Shown here: in pieces, positions 17,494 through 26,916 of the stretch
Numbering within the stretch: the stretch's first letter is position 1
How the letters are laid out: the number at the start of each line of letters is the position of its first letter
NCBI RefSeq assembly: GCF_024519455.1
Contig: NZ_JALJRY010000004.1
Span: 310,001-374,000, forward strand
Source of the DNA: Streptomyces sp. STR69
Lineage (GTDB): Bacteria > Actinomycetota > Actinomycetes > Streptomycetales > Streptomycetaceae
DNA length: 64,000 nucleotides
Reading direction: 5' to 3'
Position numbers and translations under genes: made by a program
Notes under the pieces: model-generated
What the model saw: only the letters and a program-made list of their open reading frames with translations
The model's database searches: none
What the model was told of the DNA's origin: nothing

Positions 17494-18231
17494 ATGTCTG
17501 CCGTACTGCGGGACGCCTGGTCCACGGTCGTCCCGGACATGAAGGACCGGCACGGTCCGCTCCCCCCGCTCATGCTCGCGCTGACGGTGGTGACCGGGCT
17601 GGTGGACGCCTTCAGCTATCTCGTCCTGGGCCATGTCTTCGTCGCCAACATGACGGGCAACGTCGTCTTCTCCGGCTTCGCGATCGCCGGTGCGGCCGGT
17701 TTCTCGCTGGCCGCCTCCCTCGCCGCGCTGGCCGCGTTCGCCCTCGGCGCCCTGCTCGGCGGCCGGCTCGCCCACGGGGCCGGCGCCCACCGGGGACGGG
17801 TCCTGCACCTGGCGCTGCTGCTGGAGACGACCCTGGTCCTGGGGGCGTACGTCATCGCCCGGACCACCGACACCGCGCACGTGAGCACGGTGGTGCAGTA
17901 CGCCCTGATCGCTCTCCTCGGCCTGGCGATGGGCGTACAGAACGCCACCGCGCGCGCCCTGGCCGTACCCGACCTGACCACGACCGTGCTGACGCTCACC
18001 ATCACCGGAGTCGCCGCGGACAGCCGCCTCGCGGGCGGCAAGGGCAGCAGGATCGGCCGCCGGCTGCTCTCGGCGGCGGCGATGTTCGCGGGCGGTCTGG
18101 CCGGTGCCGTCGCGGTCGAGCACGGCGGCCGGGCCCTGCCCCTGCTGTTCGCCGCGCTGCTGCTGGTCGCGGCCTCCGTCACCGCGTTCGTGCTGACCCG
18201 CTCCGACGCCTCGTGGACGAAGCCGCTGTGA
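17494..18231 (+). CDS. DUF1275 (YoaK-type) membrane protein
   Basis: 245 residues with six or seven membrane segments. LTVVTGLVDAFSYLVLGHVFVANMTGNVVFSGFA is the diagnostic DUF1275 start, and MGVQNATARALAVPDLTTTVLTLTITG the second conserved block. ATG follows AAGGGGAG (17478-17485). The function of this family is not established. It overlaps the following channel gene by four bases, so the two products are made together. Confidence 0.88.
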   Translation: MSAVLRDAWSTVVPDMKDRHGPLPPLMLALTVVTGLVDAFSYLVLGHVFVANMTGNVVFSGFAIAGAAGFSLAASLAALAAFALGALLGGRLAHGAGAHRGRVLHLALLLETTLVLGAYVIARTTDTAHVSTVVQYALIALLGLAMGVQNATARALAVPDLTTTVLTLTITGVAADSRLAGGKGSRIGRRLLSAAAMFAGGLAGAVAVEHGGRALPLLFAALLLVAASVTAFVLTRSDASWTKPL

Positions 18232-18998
18232 GCGCGAACCGCCGCACGCTGCACTCGTCCCTCCTCGAACTCGCCCTGACCGCGGTCATGTTGTTCGTCG
18301 TGGCCACCACGGTCCGCTGGCTGATGGGCACCCTCGACCCGGCGGCGGGCGGCTGGTGGAACGGTCCAGAAGCCCGGCTCCTCGTGGTGGCCCCGCTCTC
18401 CGGCTACACGGTCACCGCCGTCATGCTCTCCCCCTGGGGCAGAGTGACCGGCGGCCACATCAACCCGGCGATCACCCTCGCGATGTGGCGCTACGGCCGC
18501 ACACCGGGCCGCGATGTCGCGCCGTTCGTCGCGGGGCAACTGCTCGGTTCACTCCTCGGCATCGCGGCCGGACGTCTGGTCTGGGGACCGGTGTTCGCCT
18601 CCCCCGCCGTGGACTTCGCCGTCATCAGGCCGGCCCCCGGCTGGAGTTGGGCCGCGGTCGCCGTGGTCGAGGCGGCCACGATGTTCGTCATCGTCGCCGT
18701 CGCCGGGATCGGCGTCTCCAGCCACGGACTCGGCCCGTTCACCCCTTGGGCGGTCGGCACGATGATCGCCGCCCAGATCATCGCCTTCGGCACCCTGTCC
18801 GGCGGAATCGCCAACCCTGCGCGGGAGTTCGGCCCGGCGCTGCTCTCGGGCGACCTCTCCCTCCTGCCGGTCTATCTCCTCGCCCCGCCGCTCGGGGCGC
18901 TCGCGGCGACGGTCGTGATCAACGGCGTCAACACCCGTCGCCGTACGACGCCACAGACGCCGACCGCCGAGGAACCGGCCGCGGCTCGGTGCTCGTAG
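18228..18998 (+). CDS. Aquaporin/glycerol-facilitator (MIP) family channel
   Basis: 256 residues from GTG at 18228, which overlaps the DUF1275 stop (GTGA); an in-frame GTG at 18213 is an alternative. Six membrane segments and the two pore loops with Asn-Pro-Ala are present: GGHINPAITLAMW and GGIANPAREFGPAL. MIP channels pass water, glycerol or small neutral solutes. Coupling to a DUF1275 gene is unusual and may hint at a shared solute. Confidence 0.88.
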   Translation: MSANRRTLHSSLLELALTAVMLFVVATTVRWLMGTLDPAAGGWWNGPEARLLVVAPLSGYTVTAVMLSPWGRVTGGHINPAITLAMWRYGRTPGRDVAPFVAGQLLGSLLGIAAGRLVWGPVFASPAVDFAVIRPAPGWSWAAVAVVEAATMFVIVAVAGIGVSSHGLGPFTPWAVGTMIAAQIIAFGTLSGGIANPAREFGPALLSGDLSLLPVYLLAPPLGALAATVVINGVNTRRRTTPQTPTAEEPAAARCS

Positions 18999-19189
18999 GC
19001 GAGCCCCTTCCGCGAGACGGTCGCCTCCCCTGGAATGATCCCCGACGGCCGCACCGACCGATTGGCCTGGTCACGGTGACCCTGCGTGCGGGGCGGCTCG
19101 GCACCGTGGTGCCGTGGTGGTCGGGCCGCCTCCCATGCCCGACGGATCACGGGCCCGCCTTCTCCAAGTCGGCGCCGATGAGATGCCCT

Positions 19190-20086
19190 TCAGACCCCTT
19201 TCAGAACCCGATCGAGTGCCGCACGGCCTACAGGTCCCCAGTTCGGCTTGCCGCCGGGAAGGCCCCGGTCTCCGTTCTGTCCCATGAGCATCAGGAAGAG
19301 GCACTTCATCGCGGCCAGCCCGCGGGCGCGCCGGATCGCCGCCTCGTCTGCGTGCGCGTACACCTCGAAGAACCGTGAGGCCGTGCCCGCGGGCAGCAGC
19401 ACCCATGCGGCGGCGAGGTCGCAGGCCGGGTCGCCGGCGCACAGGGCACCGAAGTCGACGACGCCCGAGAGCGTTCCGTCCGAAACGACGACGTTCGCGG
19501 GATGAAGGTCACCGTGCACCCACACCGACGGGGCCTCCCGTTCGGGGGCCGCAACGGCGTCGTCCCAGACAGCCCGCACCTCGTCGGCGATGCCGCCGGG
19601 GACAACGGCTTCGAAGAAGTGGTCGAAGCCGTTCGTGCACCTCTTCGGGTGCACGCCGAAGTTCGAGCTGATCGGCGCCTCGGCGGGCGCCTCCACGTGG
19701 AGCGCCCGCAGGAAGCCCGCCAGGGTGTCGGCCGCGTGGACGCCGCGGCTGATCGAGCCGTGGTCCAGCGGCTCGCCGGGGACCCACGTCATCACGGTCC
19801 AGTGCTTGGGGAAGCGCTCGGACGGTTCGCCGAACCGCACCGGGGTCGGCACCGGGAGCGGCAGACGCGGGGCCACCACGGGTAACCACCGCCGCTCCTT
19901 GAGCTGGAGCTCCGGGGTGGGGTCCATGCGCTGCATGCGTACGGCCAACTCGTCCCCGAGGCGCCACATTTGATTGCCCCAGCCGCCCGCCACCTCACGG
20001 ATGGCCAGCCCCGCAAGGTCTGGATGCTGCTCCTGGAGCAGGTCGCGGACCAGGTCCGCGGTGATCTCGATCTCGGTGCCGGTCAT
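19190..20086 (-). CDS. Aminoglycoside phosphotransferase (APH) fold kinase
   Basis: 298 residues. The APH catalytic loop VWVHGDLHPANVVV and the metal site VVDFGALCAGDPACDLA are both intact, so the enzyme should be active. The N-terminal lobe carries the probable ATP-anchoring Lys/Arg region (ELAVRMQR). This fold phosphorylates aminoglycosides, but also choline, homoserine, sugars and macrolides; nothing here singles out an antibiotic. The 190 bases between the channel gene and its 3' end show no gene. Confidence 0.85.
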   Translation of the reverse strand: MTGTEIEITADLVRDLLQEQHPDLAGLAIREVAGGWGNQMWRLGDELAVRMQRMDPTPELQLKERRWLPVVAPRLPLPVPTPVRFGEPSERFPKHWTVMTWVPGEPLDHGSISRGVHAADTLAGFLRALHVEAPAEAPISSNFGVHPKRCTNGFDHFFEAVVPGGIADEVRAVWDDAVAAPEREAPSVWVHGDLHPANVVVSDGTLSGVVDFGALCAGDPACDLAAAWVLLPAGTASRFFEVYAHADEAAIRRARGLAAMKCLFLMLMGQNGDRGLPGGKPNWGPVGRAALDRVLKGV

Positions 20087-20351
20087 GCGAAATCACAGTA
20101 CTGGCCTTCCACATGCCCTTCATGAAGACCCAGTAGCGCGAACTCAGGGACACCTCGGCCGAGCGACAGCGCGCAGGGGAAGAACGCGGCGCCTGGTCCG
20201 GCACCGGTGTCGCGGGCGTGTTCCGCGATCCGATCCCGGAGCGCTACTACGAGTACGGCATTGCCTCGGTGTACGCCGAGGCGTCCCCTCCTCTCCCGGT
20301 CGCGGCCTCGGGAGGCCTGTCGCTCGGTAAGAGCCTGAACGGGTCGTGATC

Positions 20352-20492
20352 GTGAACGCACGGGCCACCTGCCGGGCACTCCCCGTGATCCGCCCGGTCA
20401 ACCACGTCCTCGACGGCGACACGGTCATCATCCGCACCCAGACAGGCTCAGCCCTGATCGGCGGCTCCACCGTCGCGAGACACCACGGCTGA
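20352..20492 (+). pseudogene. PPOX-family (pyridoxamine 5'-phosphate oxidase-like) protein, N-terminal fragment
   Basis: A 46-residue frame, from GTG, reads RALPVIRPVNHVLDGDTVIIRTQTG, which matches the flavin-binding strands of the small PPOX-like flavoproteins common in Streptomyces (about 140 residues). It breaks off at GSALIGGS and then stops. The matching C-terminal part lies 2.8 kb further on at 23312-23415. The stretch 20087-20351 before it contains only broken frames (one ends ERYYEYGIASVYAEAS) that I could not assign. Confidence 0.6.
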
Positions 20493-20657
20493 CCGTCGGC
20501 AGCCTGCTTCGCTCGCCGCTTGCGCGCCCCGGAAACCGCACCTCAGTTCCGGCCAGGAAATGTCACGAAAGGACACTTCGCTACAAAGCGCCCGCCCTCG
20601 CTTCAGCCGGTGCTGAGATATGCCATGGAACCAGGCAGGCGCGAGAGGCACCCCAAC

Positions 20658-22574
20658 ATGATCCCGGTGGCTGAGGAGCCGTTTCGCGCATTGCTGGAGG
20701 CGGCTCCCGACGCGATGGTGATCGTGGACGACGCCGGAGTCATCCGCCTGGTCAATGCCCAGACCGAAGCCCTGTTCGGTCATCCCCGCAACGAACTGCT
20801 CGGCCGTCCCATCGAGATGCTGGTCCCGGAGCGTTTCCGCGGTCAGCACCCCGGTCACCGTCTGGGCTACTCCGCCAACCAGCAGGTCCGTCCGATGGGT
20901 GCCAACCTGGACCTGTACGGGCTACGCCGGGACGGAGCCGAGTTCCCGGTCGAGATCAGCATCAGCCCGCTGCAGACCCCCGACGGGTTGTTGATCTCCG
21001 CCGCCGTGCGGGACGTCAGCGAACGCAAGGCCGCCGAAGCACGTTTCCGCGCCCTGTTGGAAGCCGCCCCCGATGCCATCGTCATCGTGGACGACACCGG
21101 CACCATCCAGCTGGTCAACGCACAGACCGAGGCACTCTTCGGCTACCGGCGGGAAGAACTCCTGGGACAGCAGGTGGAAATCCTCGTCCCCCAGCGGTTC
21201 CACCATCACCACCCCGCCCACAGGCACGGCTATGTCGACAACAGGCGTGTGCGTCCCATGGGCGCCGGGCTGGAGCTCTACGGACTGCGCCAGAACGGGG
21301 TCGAGTTCCCGGTCGAGATCAGCCTCAGCCCCCTGGAAACCCCGGACGGCACCCTGGTCTCCGCCGCCATCCGTGACGTCAGCGAACGCAAGAAGGCCGA
21401 AGCCCAGCTCGCCGAACTCTACGAACAGCAGCGCCACGTCGCCCTGACGCTCCAGCGCAGCCTGATGGGCTCACCCATCCCCCTGCCCGGCATGGACACC
21501 TCCAGCCGCTACTTCCCCGCACGCCAGGGACCCGGCGTGGGTGGGGACTGGTTCGACCTGATCGCCCTGGGCGGCGGACGGATGGGCGTCCTGATCGGCG
21601 ACGTCATGGGCCGCGGCCTGGAGGCCGCCGCCGTCATGGGCCAGCTGCGCTCTGCCTCCCACGCCCTGGCGAAGACCGGCATGCCGCCCTGGCAGCTGAT
21701 GCGGGCCCTGGACGCGGTCGTCAGCGAACTGCCCGACCAACTCGTCACCTGCTGCTACCTGGTCCTGGACCCCGACGAGAGCGCCCTGACCGTGTGCTCG
21801 GCCGGTCACCTGCCGGTGCTGGTGGTGGATCCCACCGGACAGGTCCGCAGGCTCCCGGTCGATGTCAGTGTGCCGCTGGGCGTCGGCGACGTACCCCACC
21901 AGGAGACCCGCATCACCGTCCCCCCGGGCTCGGTGCTGGCCCTCTACACCGACGGCCTGGTGGAAACCCCCACCAGCGACATCGAACTGCAGATCGACGC
22001 CCTCGCCATCGCCCTGGAAAAAGCCGCCGCCGACACCACTTGCCTGGAGCGGGCCGCCGACTGCGTTCTCACCGCCCTGCTGCCCGACCCCCAGGACTAC
22101 AGCGACGACGTGACCCTGCTCCTGGCCCGCATCCCGCCCTCTCCGGTGACCGCCGTGTCCGCGCTCCTTCCGGCACAGCCCATCAGCGTGCGGGAAGGAC
22201 GCCAATTCCTGCGCCGCACCCTGCAGGACTGGCACTGCGAGACCCTCACCGACACGGCATGCCTGCTGGCCTCCGAACTACTGTCCAACTCGGTACGCCA
22301 CGCCTGCGACCCCCTGCGGCTGCGACTGCGCCGCACCCGGGACGAACTCCACATCGAAGTCTGCGACGGCAGCCCGGTCCTGCCCCGAGCCAGGACCGCG
22401 GGCCCCGACGAGGAGTCCGGCCGCGGACTGGCCCTGCTCGACCAACTGGCCTCCACCTGGGGCACCCTGCTCGCCGAGGAAGGCAAAGCCGTGTGGTTCT
22501 CGCTCCCCCTGCCCGGCTCTCCTCACCGCCAGGGCGAGAACACATCGGGAGACGCGAGCGGCCCTCCGGAGTAA
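20658..22574 (+). CDS. PAS-PAS-PP2C (SpoIIE-type) phosphatase with HATPase kinase domain
   Basis: 638 residues, soluble. PAS1 about 9-126 and PAS2 about 130-247 are near copies of each other (both [11 protein letters not shown]..., [30 protein letters not shown]), each ending in a short helix. Residues ~275-480 form a PP2C/SpoIIE phosphatase domain ([45 protein letters not shown]). The end is an RsbW-like HATPase_c domain ([23 protein letters not shown]). This layout regulates sigma factors by partner switching with STAS proteins, like the one coded next. ATG 20658 is preceded by GAGAGG; ATG 20625 is an alternative. Confidence 0.9.
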   Translation: MIPVAEEPFRALLEAAPDAMVIVDDAGVIRLVNAQTEALFGHPRNELLGRPIEMLVPERFRGQHPGHRLGYSANQQVRPMGANLDLYGLRRDGAEFPVEISISPLQTPDGLLISAAVRDVSERKAAEARFRALLEAAPDAIVIVDDTGTIQLVNAQTEALFGYRREELLGQQVEILVPQRFHHHHPAHRHGYVDNRRVRPMGAGLELYGLRQNGVEFPVEISLSPLETPDGTLVSAAIRDVSERKKAEAQLAELYEQQRHVALTLQRSLMGSPIPLPGMDTSSRYFPARQGPGVGGDWFDLIALGGGRMGVLIGDVMGRGLEAAAVMGQLRSASHALAKTGMPPWQLMRALDAVVSELPDQLVTCCYLVLDPDESALTVCSAGHLPVLVVDPTGQVRRLPVDVSVPLGVGDVPHQETRITVPPGSVLALYTDGLVETPTSDIELQIDALAIALEKAAADTTCLERAADCVLTALLPDPQDYSDDVTLLLARIPPSPVTAVSALLPAQPISVREGRQFLRRTLQDWHCETLTDTACLLASELLSNSVRHACDPLRLRLRRTRDELHIEVCDGSPVLPRARTAGPDEESGRGLALLDQLASTWGTLLAEEGKAVWFSLPLPGSPHRQGENTSGDASGPPE

Positions 22575-22898
22575 CCACTCCTGACCCGGGCAGCTCCCCC
22601 TGTCCCCGCGGAGCTGATCTGTCGCACGCCGAATCCGGCGAAGTGAGCACCCGTCGCCGACCCGTGCGACCAACACGCCCTTGACGTACGAGGACGTAGA
22701 AGGATTGGGACACGCATGTCAAGCAGATCCGGCGAAAATCGCTCCACCGAGTGAACTCCGCCTGCAGAGAATCGTTTTGTCATGCAAGAGACTCCAATGG
22801 GGCATACGCTGGCGGTCTGTTGCCGCCCCAGCCCCCGGTGGCGAAAAGCGCCCCGGACCCGGCATATCGGGCTTCCGGGCTCACTCGGGGGAACCGCC
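22575..22898. other. Non-coding gap before the STAS gene
   Basis: 324 bases with no convincing frame on either strand. It should contain the promoter of the STAS gene; AT-richer sequence at 22760-22800 is a candidate, but I could not place -35/-10 boxes with confidence. Confidence 0.4.
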
Positions 22899-23279
22899 GT
22901 GCAACAGGGCGACAGCACATGGCCCATTGGGTACATCCGCACCCAACAGGTCAGCGGGGCCACAGTCATCGAGTTCCACGGCGAGATCGACATCGCCGCC
23001 GCCCAACAGATCCTGCCGAACCTGGACGCCGCGACAGCCGCTCCCAGCCAAACCGTGGTGATCGATCTGACTCCGACCGAGTTCTTCGACGCCTATGGGC
23101 TACGACTGCTGTGCCACGCCGAGCGACGCGTCAAAGAGCGGGGCGGATGGCTGTTACTGGTCTGCCCGCATCCGATGATCCTGAGGGTCCTGCGCGCAGG
23201 ACGTCTCATCGGCCGGTTCACCCCCCTCGCCACGCGGGAGGAAGCCCTGATACTCAGCGACTCGGAAGCCACAGGCTGA
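22899..23279 (+). CDS. STAS-domain anti-sigma factor antagonist
   Basis: 126 residues from GTG, preceded by GGGGGA; the longer frame from ATG 22782 lacks a ribosome site and adds non-family sequence. VSGATVIEFHGEIDIAAAQQI and VVIDLTPTEFFDAYGLRLLCHAERR are the STAS core. The usual phosphorylated Ser in D(S)SG is replaced: the motif reads FFDAYGLRLL, with Ala-Tyr in place of Ser-Ser/Thr, so control by serine phosphorylation may be lost. It is the natural partner of the HATPase domain coded upstream. Confidence 0.85.
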   Translation: MQQGDSTWPIGYIRTQQVSGATVIEFHGEIDIAAAQQILPNLDAATAAPSQTVVIDLTPTEFFDAYGLRLLCHAERRVKERGGWLLLVCPHPMILRVLRAGRLIGRFTPLATREEALILSDSEATG

Positions 23280-23311
23280 TGCACAGGGCGGACCGGACCG
23301 AACAAAGCCAA

Positions 23312-23415
23312 CTCGGCTGGAGCGTGGTCGTCACCGGCCATGAGCTGACCCGTTCACGGATCTCGCCGTGCGTATCCGTCCCGAGGTGGCCACCGCCCTG
23401 CGCCTCACCCGCTGA
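23312..23415 (+). pseudogene. PPOX-family protein, C-terminal fragment (frameshifted)
   Basis: LGWSVVVTGHELT (from 23312) is the signature strand of the small PPOX-like flavoproteins. After a frame change the sequence continues TDLAVRIRPEVATALRLTR-stop (stop 23413-23415), the typical family C-terminus. About 25 residues of linking sequence are missing. Together with 20352-20492 it looks like one gene split by the 2.8 kb between. Confidence 0.6.
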
Positions 23416-23893
23416 GCGCGCCGCCCGCCCTTGCTTTCTTGGGTAGGGCCCACAGGCCATCCCCGCGTGATCAGTACCGGCGCGTTCCGCCCGCGCTGCT
23501 ATGACCGTGTCGTGCTCCGCATACCGCCTGCGGTGCTGCGCCGGCAGAGCCCGACCGGCCTCGAAAAGTGACTGCGTGGCCGCGGCCCGCCTGGCCATCC
23601 GGCCCTGCCGCCCGAGGCAGTGGAGAACGGCTGGTCTCTGAAGTCGATCGCATCGGGGCCGACGACCTGGCGCGCGGAGGGATCCGCGAAGGTCCGTCCC
23701 ATGGAGGCTAGGTCGTCGAAGTACGGTCCAAGACCTCGTCATGGGCTCCCTCGCACATGAGTCCCTGCACCGGTGGACCACGCGTCGCGAGAACAGCCGG
23801 AATGACGATCGGTATCCAGACACACACCGACAGGCCCAGCCGTAGGCAGACCCGTGACCGCGCCGATCGGACGGTGGGTGGCGCCGAGGCCGG
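23416..23893. other. Decayed region without a supportable gene
   Basis: 478 bases. On the minus strand, frames such as SARQVVGPDAIDFRDQPFST (around 23600-23690) and SLFEAGRALPAQHRRRYAEH (around 23520-23580) look protein-like but lie in different frames and stop early. I could not assign them; a degraded gene is likely. Confidence 0.35.
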
Positions 23894-24148
23894 TCAACCG
23901 GGCATGGTCGCCCACGCCTTCTCGACCGCGTCCGCCAGGGCCTCTCCCTTCGCGAAGCCGTAGTACGCGGCGAACTGCAGCACGATCTCGTCCATCTCCT
24001 CCTTGGTGAGGTCGCCGGAGTGGAGCGCGGACCTGACGTGCGTCTGCAAGGGAACGGGCGAGTCGTCGAGAGCAACGCTGGCGACGGTGATGATCCGGCG
24101 TTCGCGGCGGGTCAGTCCGGGGCGCTGCCAGACGTGCCCGAAGACGAA
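23894..24148 (-). pseudogene. Carboxymuconolactone decarboxylase family protein, C-terminal part
   Basis: About 84 residues reading FVFGHVWQRPGLTRRERRII then PLQTHVRSALHSGDLTKEEM and ending KAWATMPG-stop (23894-23896). This is the helical core of the CMD/AhpD-like family. No start codon with a ribosome site is present: upstream the frame runs into the sugar-porter sequence of the opposite strand at about 24150. The N-terminal part (20-50 residues) appears to have been lost at that junction. The histidine-containing helix (QTHVRSAL) is kept, but without a start it is probably dead. Confidence 0.65.
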
Positions 24149-24153
24149 GCCCA

Positions 24154-25008
24154 GTCCTCGCCACGATCCCGGCCGTCGTGCGCTGGTTCGGCATGCTGGT
24201 CATGCCGGAGAGCCCACGCTGGCTGGCCTCCAGGACCCGCTTCGCCGAGGCCCTCGACGTGCTCGAACAGGTCCGGTCCCAGCAGCGGGCCGAGGCCGAA
24301 CTCGCCGAAGTCTCCGCGCTCGCGGTCCGGGAGGACCAGCAGAGGCTCGGCGGCTGGCAGGACATGAAGTCCACCCCGTGGCTGCGCCGACTGATGCTCG
24401 TCGGCTTCGGTATCGCCATCGTGCAGCAGATCACCGGCGTCAACACGATCATGTACTACGGCACCCAGATCCTCACCGACGCCGGCTTCACGGCCGACAG
24501 TGCCCTGACCGCGAACATCGCCAACGGCGTCATCTCGGTGCTGGCGACCTTCGTCGGCATCTGGCTGCTGGGCCGCGTCGCGCGCCGCCCGATGCTGATG
24601 ACCGGTCAGATCGGTACGACAGCAGCCCTGTTGCTCATCGGAATCTTCTCCCTGCTGCTGCCGTCGGGCGATACCCGGGCCTTCCCCGTACTCGCCATGA
24701 CGGTCACCTTCCTCGCCTTCCAGCAGGGGGCGATCTCGCCGGTGACCTGGCTGATGCTCTCGGAGATCTTCCCGATGCGGATGCGCGGATTCGGGATGGG
24801 TGTCGCGGCCGTGGTGCTGTGGCTGACCAACTTCGTGATCGGGCTGGTCTTCCCGTCCCTGGTCGACGGGATCGGGGTCTCCAACACCTTCTTCCTCTTC
24901 GTGGTGGCGGGGGTCTTCTCGTTCACCTTCGTCAGGCTCTACGTCCCGGAGACCAAGGGCCACACCCTCGAAACCCTCGAAGCCGAACTCCGGGCGCGCT
25001 TCTCCTGA
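24154..25008 (+). pseudogene. MFS sugar porter, N-terminally truncated (about 285 of ~470 residues)
   Basis: The frame is recognisable from about 24154 (LATIPAVVRWFGMLVMPESPRWL), which is the end of membrane segment 6 and the PESPRWL loop of sugar porters. It continues through segments 7-12 with QQITGVNTIMYYG and the terminal [10 protein letters not shown]. Segments 1-5 are missing; the sequence upstream belongs to the truncated decarboxylase on the other strand. QQITGVN with the next two genes suggests a myo-inositol or hexose transporter. A half-transporter is unlikely to work, although ATG 24178 could start a product. Confidence 0.7.
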
Positions 25009-25036
25009 ACACCCCTCATTCCTGAAGGAATTGACC

Positions 25037-26053
25037 ATGACCGTACGTGTAGGAGTCATCGGCGCCGGCTGGATCGGCAAGAAACACATCCGGCGCCTCA
25101 CCCACACCGTCACCGGCGCCCGCGTCACCGCGGTCACCGACATCGACGCCGCCCGCGCCGAGGAGGCAGCTGCCCCGGTCGGCGCCCGGGTCCTGCCCGA
25201 CGGCGCCGCCGTGATCGCGGCGAACGACGTCGACGCGGTTCTCGTGACGTCCTGGGGCCCGACCCACGCCGAGCACGTGCTGACCGCGATATCCGCTGGG
25301 AAACCGGTGTTCTGCGAGAAGCCGCTGGCCACCACCGCCGAGGACTGCCTGCGGATCATCGAGGCCGAGCAGGCGCACGGCCGTCGCCTGGTCCAGGTCG
25401 GCTTCATGCGCCGCTACGACGCCGGATACCGGCAGATGAAACAGGTCATCGACGCCGGCCGCATCGGTGAGCCGCTGATCGTGCACTGCGCCCACCGCAA
25501 CCCGACCGTCCCGGAGTCGTACACGTCCGACATGGCCGCCCTGGACACGGCCGTGCACGAGGTGGACGTACTGCGCTGGCTGCTCGACGACGAGATCGTC
25601 TCCACGCAGGTGGTGACCCCGCGCGCCACGAGCAAGCGGTTCGCGCACCTCAAGGACCCGCAGATCATGCTCTTCGAGACAGCCAAGGGCGTCCGTATCG
25701 ACCTGGAGGTCTTCGTCAACTGCCAGTACGGCTACGACATCCAGTGCGAGGCGATCGGCGAAGAGGGCCTCGTCCGGCTGCCCGACCCGACCGCCGTCGG
25801 CGTGCGCACGGCGGGACAGCACAGCACGGAGGTGCTCACCGACTGGGTGGGCCGCTTCGCGGACGCCTTCGACACCGAGTTCCGCGAGTGGATCGCGGGG
25901 ATCGCCGCCGGCACCGAGCCCACCGGCCCCTCGGCCTGGGACGGCTACGCGGCCACCGTCATCACCAGCGCGACCGTCGAGGCCCTGGAGTCGGGCCACG
26001 CCGTCGCCACCGACCTCAAGCCCCGACCCGCCTTCTACGGAGGTGCCGCGTGA
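25037..26053 (+). CDS. Gfo/Idh/MocA family oxidoreductase (inositol 2-dehydrogenase-like)
   Basis: 338 residues. [17 protein letters not shown] is the NAD(P) Rossmann loop, FCEKPLATT the conserved EKP motif with the catalytic-region Lys, and [14 protein letters not shown] supplies the Asp/His of the active site. ATG at 25037 follows GAAGGA. It probably oxidises myo-inositol or a related cyclitol or sugar; the adjacent sugar porter remnant and TIM-barrel isomerase support an inositol-like substrate, which remains inference. Confidence 0.88.
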   Translation: MTVRVGVIGAGWIGKKHIRRLTHTVTGARVTAVTDIDAARAEEAAAPVGARVLPDGAAVIAANDVDAVLVTSWGPTHAEHVLTAISAGKPVFCEKPLATTAEDCLRIIEAEQAHGRRLVQVGFMRRYDAGYRQMKQVIDAGRIGEPLIVHCAHRNPTVPESYTSDMAALDTAVHEVDVLRWLLDDEIVSTQVVTPRATSKRFAHLKDPQIMLFETAKGVRIDLEVFVNCQYGYDIQCEAIGEEGLVRLPDPTAVGVRTAGQHSTEVLTDWVGRFADAFDTEFREWIAGIAAGTEPTGPSAWDGYAATVITSATVEALESGHAVATDLKPRPAFYGGAA

Positions 26054-26916
26054 AGATCGCCCTCGACCCGTACATGTTCCGCAGCCTGCCCATCGACGAG
26101 ATGGTCCGCACGGTCGCCCAACTCGGCTACGAATACATCGAGTTGTCACCCCGCGACGACTTCATGCCGTTCTTCCTGCACCCGCGCGCCGACGACGAGC
26201 GCGTCGCCGAGCCGAAGAACTCCCTGCGCACGCACGGGGTGAAGTTGTCCTCCGTGCTCCCGCTGTACAGGTGGTCCTCGCCCGACGAGACCGAGCGACA
26301 GACCGCCGTACGGTACTGGAAGCGGATGATCGAGATCACCGCCGACCTCGAATGCCCCCTGATGAACTCGGAGTTCAACGGCCGCCCCGAGCGCGCCGCC
26401 GAGAGCGAATCCGCCTTCTGGCGCTCACTGGAGGAACTGCTCCCGGCCTTCGAGCGCGAGGGCATCGCCCTCAACCTGGAGGCCCATCCCGACGACTTCT
26501 GCGAGGAGAACACCCCCGCCGTCGACCTCGTCCGCGCCGTCAACAAGCCCTGGGTGAACTACCTCTACTGCGCCCCGCACTCCTTCCACCTTTCGGGCTC
26601 CGACCCGACCGCGGACATCGCCGCGATGATGCGCTACGCCGGCGACAAGCTCCAGCACGTGCACATCGCCGACTCCTTCAACCACAAGGGGTCCAGCGGA
26701 CTGCGCTACATCCTCAACCCGCCCGGCACCACCGCCCGCATCCACCAGCACCTCGACATCGGTCAGGGCGAGGTCGACTGGAACGCCTTCTTCGGCACCC
26801 TCCGCGAGCTGAACTTCGACGGCGTGGCCACAGCCTGCGTCTTCGCCTGGGAGGAACGCGCCCGCGAATCCTCCACCTTCATGCTCGACCGCATCACCAA
26901 GGAACTCACCGTGTAA
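26050..26916 (+). CDS. Sugar phosphate isomerase/epimerase (AP-endonuclease-2-like TIM barrel)
   Basis: 288 residues from GTG overlapping the dehydrogenase stop (GTGA), with GGAGG at 26039-26043. [21 protein letters not shown] and [10 protein letters not shown] open the barrel; the metal ligands are probably the Glu in [10 protein letters not shown], the His in [11 protein letters not shown] and a late Glu. Relatives include IolE/IolI/IolH and hydroxypyruvate isomerases. With the dehydrogenase it forms a two-gene cyclitol/sugar oxidation module. Confidence 0.85.
   Translation: MKIALDPYMFRSLPIDEMVRTVAQLGYEYIELSPRDDFMPFFLHPRADDERVAEPKNSLRTHGVKLSSVLPLYRWSSPDETERQTAVRYWKRMIEITADLECPLMNSEFNGRPERAAESESAFWRSLEELLPAFEREGIALNLEAHPDDFCEENTPAVDLVRAVNKPWVNYLYCAPHSFHLSGSDPTADIAAMMRYAGDKLQHVHIADSFNHKGSSGLRYILNPPGTTARIHQHLDIGQGEVDWNAFFGTLRELNFDGVATACVFAWEERARESSTFMLDRITKELTV

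Noticed and set aside
19190..20086. Calling the APH-fold gene an antibiotic resistance gene
   Set aside because: The fold is intact, but the family includes many sugar, choline and amino-acid kinases and nothing nearby suggests an antibiotic pathway.
22774..22807. Possible SigB-type promoter (GTTTT ... GGGGCATAC) before the STAS gene
   Set aside because: The spacer is about 21 bases, longer than the 14-16 of this promoter class, and the -10 box is not GGGTA.
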